Shown here: positions 48,521-57,988 of the stretch, piece by piece
Position numbering within the stretch: position 1 is the stretch's first letter
Layout of the letters: each line of letters starts with the position of its first letter
DNA from: Nakamurella sp. PAMC28650
GTDB lineage: Bacteria > Actinomycetota > Actinomycetes > Mycobacteriales > Nakamurellaceae
Reading direction: 5' to 3'
Assembly: GCF_014303395.1 (NCBI RefSeq)
Contig: NZ_CP060298.1
Coordinates: 3,243,001 to 3,307,000, forward strand
Length of the DNA stretch: 64,000 nucleotides
Made by a program: the position numbers and the translations under genes
Notes under the pieces: model-generated
The model's database searches: none
Told to the model about the DNA's origin: nothing
Seen by the model: the letters and a program-made list of their open reading frames with translations, nothing else

Positions 48521-50340
48521 CGTCCTTCATCTGTCGGTGGTCCCTCGGTCACTCGGGCGAGATGTCTGTGCAGCGCCGGATTGTCGATCCCGCGTGCGAT
48601 TTCGACGGCGGCCGGGAGGCCGGTGCGATCGCCGACCCCGGCGCGGTACACGGAGGCCCAGGCCTGGAATTCGGGGAGGTCGTACCGCACCGCCTCGGTG
48701 TGCAGGCGCTCGGCCAGCGCCCCGACCAGCGTCGGTTCTGCCTGCACCGCGAGCTCCATCTGCGCCAGGCCCACGTAGGCCGAGACCCACACGTAGCGGT
48801 CGGACACCCGGTCGCTGCGCCGCCGCGCGTCCACGATCCACTGCCAGGCCGAGGGGGCGTCGCCGCCCTGGTGCGCCGTCAGGCTGAGCACTCTGGCCGC
48901 CATGCCCTCCCAGCACGGATCGCCCAGTTCGCACCCGAGGGCGAACGCGTGCTCGGCCTGGGTCCTGGCCTGCTGCCATCGACCCTGTCGGGCAAGACAT
49001 TCGGCGCGCAGGGACTGCGGCCAGGGCAGGAACGCGTTCCAGCGGAGCTGCTGGGACCGGTCGATGCTGGCCTCGGCAGCGGCGACGGCCTCGGCGGTCC
49101 GCCCGGAGAGCATGAGCGACCGGGCCAGGACGCCGAGCGACCAGACGCCCTGCCGGGGCCGATCGTTCTGATCGGCGATCCGGACCGAGCGGGTCAGCAG
49201 GTCGACGGCTGCCCCGTGGCGTCCCTGGTCCGCCTCGTTCATGCCGCGCAGCGCCAGGGTGCCGGCACCTGGTCCGGTGTCGTGGTCGCCCGGGACCTCC
49301 CGCAGGGCTTCGTCGAGAGCCAGACCGGCCGACGCATGCCGGCCGGCCTGGATGTCGACGAAGGCGAGTTCCCCCAGGACGTCGACGGCCAGCGCCGATC
49401 GGCCGGCCGCGCGTGCGGCACGCAAGGCCCGGTGCAGGACGACGGCGCCCTCGCCGTCGAATCCCCGCACCGAGTGGACCAGGGCCGATCCCAGGGCGTG
49501 GAGGACCTCGGCCAGCAGCCCGGGGTCCCGGGCGCGCTCGGCGTCCGCGGCTGCGCGGCGCAGCGTCTCGACGCCACCGTCCGCGGCGCCCGCGTCCAGC
49601 GCCGCCTGCCCGGCCTGCAGCAGGGCGGCGGCGACCACCCCGGACCTGACCCCGACAGGGGGTGGCAGGCCCGGATCCTGCGCTGCCGCACGCAGGGACG
49701 GCGACACGATCAGGCCCTCGCGGGCGAACATCCCCTCGCAGGCCGCCAGATGCGATGCGGCCACACCGCTCCGGCCGTCGGCCACCAGCGCCCGCAGCAG
49801 GAGTTCCTGCGCCGGTTCGTCGAATGGTTCGAGCCGGACGGCCGCCTCCGCCGCCGTCACCGCCGCTGATGCCCGGCCCGCGGCGAGGAGCCGCAGGACG
49901 GTGGTCCGCAGCTGCTGCCTGCCGGTGGCCGCGCAGTGCACCCTGGCCAGCAGCAGCCAGGTGTCGAAGGCGGGGGAGTCCCGCAGGTCGACGCCCTCGA
50001 GCAGGTCGCCGCCGACCTCGGAGGCGTCCAACTCGCCCGCGTCCAGCTGCCACACATCGACCTCCAGGGGCCCGCGCGGCAGCGAAACGGGATCACCCCG
50101 CAGGAGCTCGGCGCGGCCCAGCGCGCGCCGCAGATCGGCCAGCGCCCACCGCAGAGCGGCGGCCGGATCGTCGGCCTCGGTGAAGAGCTCGGCCATCAGC
50201 TCGCTCCGGCGCAGCGGCCGATCGGCCAGCGCGATCCTGGCGAACACCGCCTAAGATTTCCGTCCTCGGGCGGGCGGGCGCGGCGCCTCGTCGGTGAACT
50301 CCGGACGAGGTCGTCCCAGCAGCCGCACCCGCACCGTCAT
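48517..50340 (-). pseudogene. SARP/BTAD-type transcriptional regulator with an in-frame TAG
   Basis: From an ATG at 50340 the frame reads MTVRVRLLGRPRPEF through RGRKS, meets TAG (complement of 50251-50253) at codon 30, and continues AVFARIALADRPLRRSELMA. This is a typical SARP winged-helix N-terminus in which a tryptophan normally follows the RGRKS-like segment, so TGG to TAG is the likely change. The rest is a BTAD domain (RLEPFDEPAQELLLRALVAD) and a long TPR-rich C-terminus. A GTG at 50247 just after the TAG could allow a shortened protein lacking the start of the DNA-binding domain. Confidence 0.78.
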
Positions 50341-50352
50341 GGAGCGGGCCGC

Positions 50353-50592
50353 TCAGCCGTTCGCCGGCGCCAGGTCGGCCCGTCCCTGCAGGCCCCGGAT
50401 GTCGGCGGTGCCCAGTCCCTGGCCACCGATGCCCCAATCACCACTGCGGACCTCCTCCACGACGACCCAGGTGATGCCGCGAAGGTTCTCGCCCTCGACC
50501 GCCACCATGGCGTCGGTGATACCGGCGATCATTTCCTGCTTCTGGCCGGATGTGAAGACACCCTCGATGACCTTGACGTTGACAAATGGCAC
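50353..50592 (-). CDS. 4-oxalocrotonate tautomerase-family protein
   Basis: A 79-residue protein whose second codon is CCA, so removal of the initiator exposes the catalytic Pro-1 of the tautomerase superfamily (PFVNVKVIEGVFTSGQKQEM). The GTG start has AGGGAG upstream. The longer open frame does not fit the family, because Pro-1 must be N-terminal. The family isomerises enol/keto acids; the substrate is unknown. It opens the operon with the SARP-type regulator, 12 bases upstream of that gene. Confidence 0.85.
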   Translation of the reverse strand: MPFVNVKVIEGVFTSGQKQEMIAGITDAMVAVEGENLRGITWVVVEEVRSGDWGIGGQGLGTADIRGLQGRADLAPANG

Positions 50593-50777
50593 GGTGTGCT
50601 CCCTGCGTCGTGGTGAACTGCTGACGGAGAGCACCATCGCCGCCGACCGTGTGAGGATGCGTGTGAGGCGGCAGCGCCTGTTCCACAACGGAAACACGCG
50701 GTCCATAGAGTTCTCCGAGGTGGCGGGTCGTCGACGCTGCACCGCACGGTACTGAGCGCTTCATCGAGAGGAAACAC

Positions 50778-53700
50778 GTGGGCATCAAGGTCGCGCTGGA
50801 GCACCGGACCACCTACAAGTTCGATCGGCTGGTCACCATCAACCCGCACGTCGTACGGCTGCGTCCGGCGCCGCACTCGCGGACCAAGATCGAGTCGTAC
50901 TCCTTCAAGGTGACGCCGCAGGACCACTTCCTGAACTGGCAGCAGGATCCGTTCGGCAACTTCCTGGCCCGGCTGGTCTTCCCGGAGCGGGCCACCGAGA
51001 TGTCCATCACCGTCGGGATCGTGGCTGATCTGCAGGTGTTCAACCCCTTCGACTTCTTCATCGAGGACTACGCACAGCACTACGGATTCCTCTACCCGCC
51101 CGAGCTGGCCGCCGATCTGGAGCCCTATCTGCACCAGGTGGACGAGGGTGCGCCCGGCAGCGGCCCAGGTGCGGTGGTCACCGACTGGGTCAAGCAGCTG
51201 GTGATCGCTCCGAACACCCCGATGATCGACTTCCTGGTGCAGGTCAACGCCGCCGTTCGCGGCGACGTCGGCTACTCCGTCCGGATGGAGCCCGGCGTGC
51301 AGACGCCGGATCACACGCTGACCACCGCGATCGGTTCGTGCCGGGACTCCGCCTGGCTGCTGGTCTCGGTACTGCGGCAGCTCGGACTGGCCGCCCGGTT
51401 CGTCTCCGGCTACCTGGTGCAGCTGTCCTCGGACATCCCGTCCCTGGACGGCCCGTCCGGTCCGGTCACCGACTTCACCGACCTGCACGCCTGGTGCGAG
51501 GTCTACGTCCCCGGGGCCGGGTGGATCGGACTGGATGCGACCTCCGGACTGTTCGCCGGTGAGGGCCACATCCCGCTCTCGGCCACACCCCATCCGGCCA
51601 GCGCAGCCGCGATCACCGGCACGACCGGTATCACCCAGACCACCCTGGAGTACTCCAACACCGTCATCCGGGTGCACGAGGACCCGCGCGTGACGCTGCC
51701 GTACTCGCCGCAGCAGTGGGCGGCGATCCAACAGCTGGGGACCGCGGTCGACCGGCGGCTCGTCGACGGGGACGTCAGGTTGACGATGGGCGGCGAGCCC
51801 ACCTTCGTCTCGATCGACGACTTCGTGGCACCGGAGTGGACCATCGCCGCAGACGGACCGGCCAAGCGTGAGCGGGCCGGCGTGCTGGCCAACCGGTTGG
51901 CCGACATCTATGCGCGCGGCGGCCTGGTCCAGCGCAGCCAGGGCAAGTGGTATCCGGGAGAGCCGTTGCCCCGCTGGGCGATCTCGCTGCTCTGGCGGAC
52001 CGACGGTGTGCCCCTGTGGCGCCAGCCCGCACTGCTCGCCGACCCGTGGGCGCTGCCGGGCGGGGCCAGGGCGGTCGACCCATTGGCTCCCAGGGTGAAG
52101 TGGGCGCCGCCGAAGGCCGGGCAGGTGTCCATCGCCCAGAAGTTCGCCACCGCCGTGGCCGCGAGCTTCGGGCTGCCGGACACCCAGGTCCGCCCGGCCT
52201 ACGAGGATGCCGTCGCACGGCTCGCCCAGCAGGTCCGGCTGCCCGAGGGCGAGCCCCCTGCCGACCTGGACCCCGGGTCCGATGCGCCGTATGCCCGCGC
52301 CGACCTGGTCGCTGCGCTGGAGCAGACGGTGAACGAGCCGACGGCGTTCGTCCTGCCCCTGGTGCGCCTCACGCTGCCCGAGGCGAAGGAGGCGAAGGAG
52401 GCGGGTGAGGTCTGGGGGAGTCCGAACTGGAGTCTGCGCCGGGCCCGGATCGTGCTGCTGTCCGGGGACTCGCCGGCCGGTCTGCGGCTGCCGCTTGACT
52501 CCATCTCCTGGGTGCCGCCGCAACCACAGGTCGAGCCGGATCCGTTGCACGCCAAGGCTCCGCTGGATCCCGAGCCGACCCGCGCGGTCGTCCTGGACGA
52601 CCCGGGGGGGCTGCCGACGACCGCTCTGGTGGTCGAACAGCGCGGCGATCACCTGTACGTCTTCCTACCGCCGCTGGAGGAACTGGACCCGTTCGTCGAG
52701 CTGATCGGCCGGATCGAGGACGCGGCCAGAACCCTGCGGACGGCCGTCGTCATCGAGGGCTACGGCCCGCCTTCCGACCCACGCCTGACCAGCATGTCGG
52801 TGACGCCCGACCCGGGTGTGATCGAGGTGAACGTCCAGCCGACGTCGTCCTGGGCGCAGCAGGTGGAGCTGTCCACCACGCTGTACGAGCAGGCCAGGCA
52901 GACCCGCCTCGGCACCGAGACGTTCGCCGTCGACGGCCTGCACGGCGGCACCGGGGGCGGCAACCACATCACCCTCGGGGGGCTGACCCCGGCCGAGTCG
53001 CCGATGCTGCGCAAACCGGACCTGCTGGTCTCCCTGCTCACCTACTGGCAGCGTCATCCGAGCCTGTCGTATCTCTTCTCGGGCCGATTCATCGGCCCGA
53101 CCTCGCAGGCGCCGCGGGTCGACGAGGGTCGTCCCGAGGCCGTCTACGAACTGGAGATCGCCTTCGCAGAAATACAGCGACTGACCGAGAAGGACGGCAG
53201 CGCACCGCCGTGGGTGGTCGACCGGGCGCTGCGTCACCTGCTGACCGACCTGACCGGCAACACCCACCGCGCCGAGTTCTGCATCGACAAGCTCTACTCG
53301 CCGGACTCGGCCCGCGGCCGGCTCGGGCTTTTGGAACTGCGCGGGTTCGAGATGCCTCCGCACGCCCAGATGGGTCTGGTGCAGGCCCTCCTGGTCCGCT
53401 CGCTGGTGGCCAGGTTCTGGGAATCCCCCTTGCGGGCCAGGCTGATCCGGCACGGTGAGAACCTGCACGGGCGGCACCTGTTGCCGCACTTCGTGATCGC
53501 CGACATCGCCTCGGTGGCCGCGGATCTGCGGGACCACGGCATCGAGTTCGCGACCAGCTGGCTGGATCCGTTCTGCGAGTTCCGGTTTCCCCGGATCGGG
53601 ACGGTCAGCGTCAGCGGGGTCGGGATGGAGTTCCGGTCGGCCATCGAACCCTGGAACGTGCTCGGCGAGGAGGCGACCGCCGGTGGAATGGCCCGGTACG

Positions 53701-54161
53701 TCGATTCCTCGGTCGAACGGATGCAGGTGCTCGTCGACGGCGCGGACAACGGTCGACATGTACTGACGTGCAACGGCTATCCGGTACCGCTGATGAACAC
53801 CGAGACGCCGGGTCGTCAGGTCGCCGGCATCCGCTACCGGGCGTGGCAGCCGCCCAGCGCCCTGCACCCGAGCATCGAGCCGCACTCCCCGCTGGTGTTC
53901 GACCTGATCGACACCGACACCGGTGTGTCGCTGGGTGGCGCGACCTACCACGTGGTCCATCCCGGTGGCCGGTCCTACGATGCCCCGCCGGTCAACGCGC
54001 TCGAGGCCGAGTCCCGCCGGACCAACCGGTTCGAGGCGTCCGGCCACACCAGCGGCCGGGTCGACGTCGCGGAGATCCGTGAGCGGATCGCCCGGCTTGC
54101 CGTCGACGCCGCACCGACCGGCATCCTCGATCTCCGTCGTGCCACGGCCGTCTGCAGATGA
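50778..54161 (+). CDS. transglutaminase-like protein with C-terminal DUF2126
   Basis: A large cytoplasmic protein of 1127 residues. The N-terminal part is a bacterial transglutaminase/protease fold with a Cys-His-Asp triad in GSCRDSAWLL (Cys about 188), DLHAWCEVYVPG (His about 237) and GWIGLDATSG (Asp about 253). The long C-terminal part is the DUF2126 domain. Such proteins occur with circularly permuted ATP-grasp and alpha-E proteins in predicted peptide synthesis/modification systems; the product is not known. GAGAGGAA precedes the GTG. The layout matches mycobacterial Rv2566. Confidence 0.9.
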   Translation: MGIKVALEHRTTYKFDRLVTINPHVVRLRPAPHSRTKIESYSFKVTPQDHFLNWQQDPFGNFLARLVFPERATEMSITVGIVADLQVFNPFDFFIEDYAQHYGFLYPPELAADLEPYLHQVDEGAPGSGPGAVVTDWVKQLVIAPNTPMIDFLVQVNAAVRGDVGYSVRMEPGVQTPDHTLTTAIGSCRDSAWLLVSVLRQLGLAARFVSGYLVQLSSDIPSLDGPSGPVTDFTDLHAWCEVYVPGAGWIGLDATSGLFAGEGHIPLSATPHPASAAAITGTTGITQTTLEYSNTVIRVHEDPRVTLPYSPQQWAAIQQLGTAVDRRLVDGDVRLTMGGEPTFVSIDDFVAPEWTIAADGPAKRERAGVLANRLADIYARGGLVQRSQGKWYPGEPLPRWAISLLWRTDGVPLWRQPALLADPWALPGGARAVDPLAPRVKWAPPKAGQVSIAQKFATAVAASFGLPDTQVRPAYEDAVARLAQQVRLPEGEPPADLDPGSDAPYARADLVAALEQTVNEPTAFVLPLVRLTLPEAKEAKEAGEVWGSPNWSLRRARIVLLSGDSPAGLRLPLDSISWVPPQPQVEPDPLHAKAPLDPEPTRAVVLDDPGGLPTTALVVEQRGDHLYVFLPPLEELDPFVELIGRIEDAARTLRTAVVIEGYGPPSDPRLTSMSVTPDPGVIEVNVQPTSSWAQQVELSTTLYEQARQTRLGTETFAVDGLHGGTGGGNHITLGGLTPAESPMLRKPDLLVSLLTYWQRHPSLSYLFSGRFIGPTSQAPRVDEGRPEAVYELEIAFAEIQRLTEKDGSAPPWVVDRALRHLLTDLTGNTHRAEFCIDKLYSPDSARGRLGLLELRGFEMPPHAQMGLVQALLVRSLVARFWESPLRARLIRHGENLHGRHLLPHFVIADIASVAADLRDHGIEFATSWLDPFCEFRFPRIGTVSVSGVGMEFRSAIEPWNVLGEEATAGGMARYVDSSVERMQVLVDGADNGRHVLTCNGYPVPLMNTETPGRQVAGIRYRAWQPPSALHPSIEPHSPLVFDLIDTDTGVSLGGATYHVVHPGGRSYDAPPVNALEAESRRTNRFEASGHTSGRVDVAEIRERIARLAVDAAPTGILDLRRATAVCR

Positions 54162-54296
54162 GCCCCAAGCCCGGCGTGCGGCCGCGATCAGGTGTTCTTG
54201 ACCCGTTCGGGGTAGCGCCGGGGTCCGTTCCCGGGCGATCGTGCGTCACAATCGAGAGCGTGAACTGGACGGGCGCGTGAAGTGGACGGGGCGCCG

Positions 54297-56927
54297 ATGA
54301 CGACCGGTCTGGCGCGCGGTGCCGAGTCGCTGGTGGAGAGCTACCTCGGTCGGTACGGGATGTTCCCGCCGGCCGACTCGGCGGCGCACCGCCGCTACGA
54401 CGAGATGACCGGCACCACCGGAAACATGCTGCCCGGCTGGGCGGAGATCGCCGGAGCACTGGACTCCATCGGAGCGACCGGCCTGAGCGGCCTGACCGGT
54501 CTGGTCGACCGACTGCTCGAGGACGACGGCGTCACCTACACGCCGGTCAACGCGGGCTGGCAGGCATCTGCGGAGCCGGCGGCCGGGGCGGTGCGGGCGC
54601 AGCGGTGGCAGCTGGACCCGGTGCCGCTGCTGGTCGATGCCGGCGACTGGGGTCGGCTGGAGGCCGGACTCCTGCAGCGTTCGCAGCTGATGGACGCCCT
54701 GCTGACCGACATCTATTCCGCGCGCAGCGTTCTGACCGGTGGGCTGCTCCCCCCCGAACTGATCTTCGAGCACGAGGACTACCTGCGTCAGGCGCACGGC
54801 ATCACGATCCCCGGGTCGCACCAGTTGTTCTTCCATGCGGTCGACGTGTGCCGTGGTCCCGACGGCGCCTTCCAGGCGTTGGGCGACCGGACGCAGGCGC
54901 CGTCGGGGGCGGGCTACGCGATGGCCGACCGGCGGGTGGTGTCGCGGGTGCTGCCGGAGTTGTTCCGCCGCAGCGCACCTCGTGGTCTCGGCAACTTCTT
55001 CCACAGCATCCTCGGGTCGCTGCAGGCGGTTGCGCCGACCGGTGCGGAAAATCCGAGAATCGTCGTGCTCAGTCCCGGCACGCACTCCGAGACCGCCTTC
55101 GACCAGGCCTTCCTGGCCTCCATGCTGGGTCTCCCACTGGTCGAGAGCGCCGACCTGACGGTGCGCGGCGGCCGGCTGCTGATGCGCGCGCTCGGTCGCT
55201 ACGAGCCGGTCGACGTCGTACTGCGCCGGGTCGACGCGGCGTGGTCGGATCCGCTGGAACTGCGTTCGGAATCCCAGCTCGGGGTGGTCGGCCTCACCGA
55301 GGCGTGCCGCCGCGGAACGGTGACCGTGGTCAACAGCCTCGGGAGCGGCGTCCTGGAGAACCCGGGACTGCTGCCCTACCTGCCGGTCCTGTCAAGAGAG
55401 TTGCTGGGTGAGGAGCTGAGACTGCAGTCGGTGCCGACCTTCTGGTGCGGTTCGGACATCGGCCGCTCCCACGTGCTGGCCCATTTCGACGAGATGGTGC
55501 TGCGGCCGACCGGGCCAGGACCCTCGGTCACGCCGGCCCTGATGAGTTCGGCGGACCGGGAGAAGTGGCGTCGGCGCATCCTGGCCCGTCCCACCCGGTG
55601 GGTCGGGCAGCAGCAGGCCGCCTTCTCCGAGGCGCCGGCGATCGGCGTCGACGGGCTGGCGGCCCAACGGGTCGGGATGCGTGTGTTCACCGTCGCGCAG
55701 CAGTCGGGGTACCTGGCGATGCCCGGCGGCCTCGGGCGGCTGATCAGCGACGCGGCGGTGCCCGGTTCGATCACGGTGCGATCGGGCCACTCCGCGGCTC
55801 CCTCGGTGGCCAAGGACATCTGGGTCCGATCCGTGCGGGCCGACCCGAGTGCGTCGACCGAATTGGTCAGCGTGCTGGATTCCGGACCGTTGGTCGAGCC
55901 GGTGGAGATGGCGGCCGCGGCGTCCCCCCGCGTGCTGGAGGACCTGTTCTGGCTGGGTCGTTATGCCGAGCGCACCGAGGACCTGACCCGCCTGCTGATC
56001 ATCGCGCGCGGCCTGGCCGACACGTTCCGGTTCCGGCCGTACGACGTCGGAGCCGGCTCGGTGCCGGTGTTGCTCTCCGCCGTCGCCGCCGTCTCGGCTG
56101 CCTACCCTGCGCTGCCGCCGTGGGTGGATCCGGCCGACCGGATGCGTCAGCTGGTCCTCGATGCCTCGACACCCGGGACCGTCGCACAGTCCCTGGCGGG
56201 TTTGCAGGAGACGGCCCGTGCGGTGCGCGACCAGCTCTCGGGCGACACCTGGATGGTGCTGGCGGGTGTCGACCGGGCGATCGCCGAACTGGCGGCCGCA
56301 ACCGACGACACCGGCGCCGTGCTGCAGTCCACGCACGCCGCGATCCTGTGCGGCATGCTGGCGCTGTCGGGTCTGGCCAGCGAGAACATGGTGCGCGACC
56401 CGGGCTGGCGTCTGATGGATCTCGGCCGGAGGCTCGAGCGGGGACAACAACTCGCGGCCCTCCTCCGGGCCACCCTGGCGACGGCTCATCCCGCCGACGT
56501 GGAGACGATCGTCATTGAGTCCGTACTGGCCGTCGCCGAGTCAGGGCTGACCTACCGACGCCGTTACCGCGGCCACACCCAGGTGGGCACCGTGCTGGAG
56601 CTGCTGCTGCTGGACGCCGGCAACCCCCGGTCGCTGGCCTACCAGGTCAACGCCATCGCGGAGGATCTGCGGATGCTCCCTGATGCATCCGGTACCAGCC
56701 GGCCGGAGCGGTTGACCGAGGAGCTCGCGATCACCCTGCGTCGGGCCCGGCCGGCGCGGATGGACGACATCGACGCCGGTGGCGACCGTCCGGAGTTGGC
56801 CGCCTTCCTCGGTGACGTCCATGACGCACTGCGTCATCTGGCCGATGCCGTTGCCACGTCGCACTTCTGGCGGTCGCGGCCGATGTTGCCGCTGGGTCAG
56901 CACGTGCGGGGGGGTGCGACGCTGTGA
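54297..56927 (+). CDS. circularly permuted ATP-grasp and alpha-E domain fusion protein
   Basis: An approximately 876-residue protein that joins two usually separate proteins. The N-terminal 490 or so residues are the circularly permuted ATP-grasp (DUF404/DUF407) with VLSPGTHSETAFDQAFLA, MRALGRYEPVDVVLRRVD and LPYLPVLSRELLGEELRLQ. The C-terminal 320 or so are the helical alpha-E domain (DUF403) starting SPRVLEDLFWLGRYAERTED. ATP-grasp enzymes form peptide or amide bonds, and alpha-E is their constant partner. A GTG at 54282 would add five residues. The stop overlaps the next transglutaminase gene. Confidence 0.9.
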   Translation: MTTGLARGAESLVESYLGRYGMFPPADSAAHRRYDEMTGTTGNMLPGWAEIAGALDSIGATGLSGLTGLVDRLLEDDGVTYTPVNAGWQASAEPAAGAVRAQRWQLDPVPLLVDAGDWGRLEAGLLQRSQLMDALLTDIYSARSVLTGGLLPPELIFEHEDYLRQAHGITIPGSHQLFFHAVDVCRGPDGAFQALGDRTQAPSGAGYAMADRRVVSRVLPELFRRSAPRGLGNFFHSILGSLQAVAPTGAENPRIVVLSPGTHSETAFDQAFLASMLGLPLVESADLTVRGGRLLMRALGRYEPVDVVLRRVDAAWSDPLELRSESQLGVVGLTEACRRGTVTVVNSLGSGVLENPGLLPYLPVLSRELLGEELRLQSVPTFWCGSDIGRSHVLAHFDEMVLRPTGPGPSVTPALMSSADREKWRRRILARPTRWVGQQQAAFSEAPAIGVDGLAAQRVGMRVFTVAQQSGYLAMPGGLGRLISDAAVPGSITVRSGHSAAPSVAKDIWVRSVRADPSASTELVSVLDSGPLVEPVEMAAAASPRVLEDLFWLGRYAERTEDLTRLLIIARGLADTFRFRPYDVGAGSVPVLLSAVAAVSAAYPALPPWVDPADRMRQLVLDASTPGTVAQSLAGLQETARAVRDQLSGDTWMVLAGVDRAIAELAAATDDTGAVLQSTHAAILCGMLALSGLASENMVRDPGWRLMDLGRRLERGQQLAALLRATLATAHPADVETIVIESVLAVAESGLTYRRRYRGHTQVGTVLELLLLDAGNPRSLAYQVNAIAEDLRMLPDASGTSRPERLTEELAITLRRARPARMDDIDAGGDRPELAAFLGDVHDALRHLADAVATSHFWRSRPMLPLGQHVRGGATL

Positions 56928-57796
56928 CGGCCGAGCAGCGGAGGTACCGGATCGAGCACCGCACCGCGTACCGGTATTCCGACAGTGTCTCGGCGTCCTA
57001 CGGTCGCGGCTACCTCCGGCCACGCGAGCTGCCCTGGCAGGACTGCCAGGAGTACACGCTGCTGATCGAGCCGGCGCCCTCGGACGCCGCCGAGTCCACC
57101 GATGTCTACGGCAACGTCGACAGCTACTTCCACGTGACCAGCAGCCACACCGAACTGGTGGTGACCGGCGTGTCGATCGTGCAGGTGCGGCGCCCGGAGT
57201 TCGACCGTGCCGCGGCCGACCGTCCGTGGGAGGGCGCCCGCACCACCGAGGGTGATGCCGAGGGCGTCGAGTTCCTGCTCGCATCGCCGTACGTCCAGAT
57301 CACCGACGGCGTACGTGAATACGCCTCGGTGAGCTTCCGGCCGGGCCGCCCGGCGCTGGAGACCCTGTTGGAACTGACCGGGCGCATCCACGCGGACTTC
57401 AAGTACACCTCGGGCGCCACCACGATCGGCACGCCGATCGACGAGATCCTGGTCGAACGCGAGGGTGTCTGCCAGGATTTCGCGCACCTCGCCGTGGCGT
57501 GCGCCCGATCGCAGGGTGTGCCGGCCAGGTACGTCTCGGGCTACCTGGCGACCACCCCACCACCGGGCCGGGCGCGGATGGTCGGCGTGGACGCGAGTCA
57601 CGCCTGGGCTGCGGTCCGGCTGCCGGGCGGGCACTGGCTGGCCATCGATCCGACCAACGATCAACTCGCCGACGAGCGCTACACGACGGTGGCCTGGGGT
57701 CGCGACTACGGCGATGTCCCGCCGTTGCGTGGGGTGATCTTCACCGATGCCGAGACGAGCACGATGAAGGTGGCCGTCGACGTCGCACCGCTCTGA
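56924..57796 (+). CDS. transglutaminase-family protein
   Basis: A 290-residue transglutaminase-like cysteine protease/transferase. It has the N-terminal Bact_transglu_N beta domain (YRIEHRTAYRYSDSVSASYG) and a complete catalytic triad in GVCQDFAHLAVACAR, DASHAWAAVRLPG and LAIDPTNDQ. GTGA overlap couples it to the ATP-grasp/alpha-E gene. It is shorter than and distinct from the DUF2126 fusion upstream; systems of this type often carry both. It may cleave or join peptides made by the ATP-grasp partner (inference). Confidence 0.92.
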   Translation: MTAEQRRYRIEHRTAYRYSDSVSASYGRGYLRPRELPWQDCQEYTLLIEPAPSDAAESTDVYGNVDSYFHVTSSHTELVVTGVSIVQVRRPEFDRAAADRPWEGARTTEGDAEGVEFLLASPYVQITDGVREYASVSFRPGRPALETLLELTGRIHADFKYTSGATTIGTPIDEILVEREGVCQDFAHLAVACARSQGVPARYVSGYLATTPPPGRARMVGVDASHAWAAVRLPGGHWLAIDPTNDQLADERYTTVAWGRDYGDVPPLRGVIFTDAETSTMKVAVDVAPL

Positions 57797-57988
57797 GCGG
57801 CCTATGTGTTTTCTGGCTCGTGGGCGACGGTCTCTGTTTGGGCCTCTGCCGGCCGGGTATCACCTCTGTGGCGTCGTCGACGACGCGATCGGGCCGATAG
57901 GGTTCGTCCGGGCCTGTGCTTCGCCGTGGCCCGCACCGAACAGTGGGCGCACGATCAGCGGCGCCGGAGACGAAATGGACTTTTTACG

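Noticed and set aside
34744-50253. recoding of TAG (pyrrolysine or suppressor tRNA) as an explanation of the interrupted genes
   Set aside because: One of the three stops is TAA, and TAG is used as an ordinary terminator by corA and crcB in this window.
50529-52652. 707-codon open frame on the minus strand
   Set aside because: It lies antisense to the DUF2126 transglutaminase, whose catalytic motifs are intact on the plus strand.
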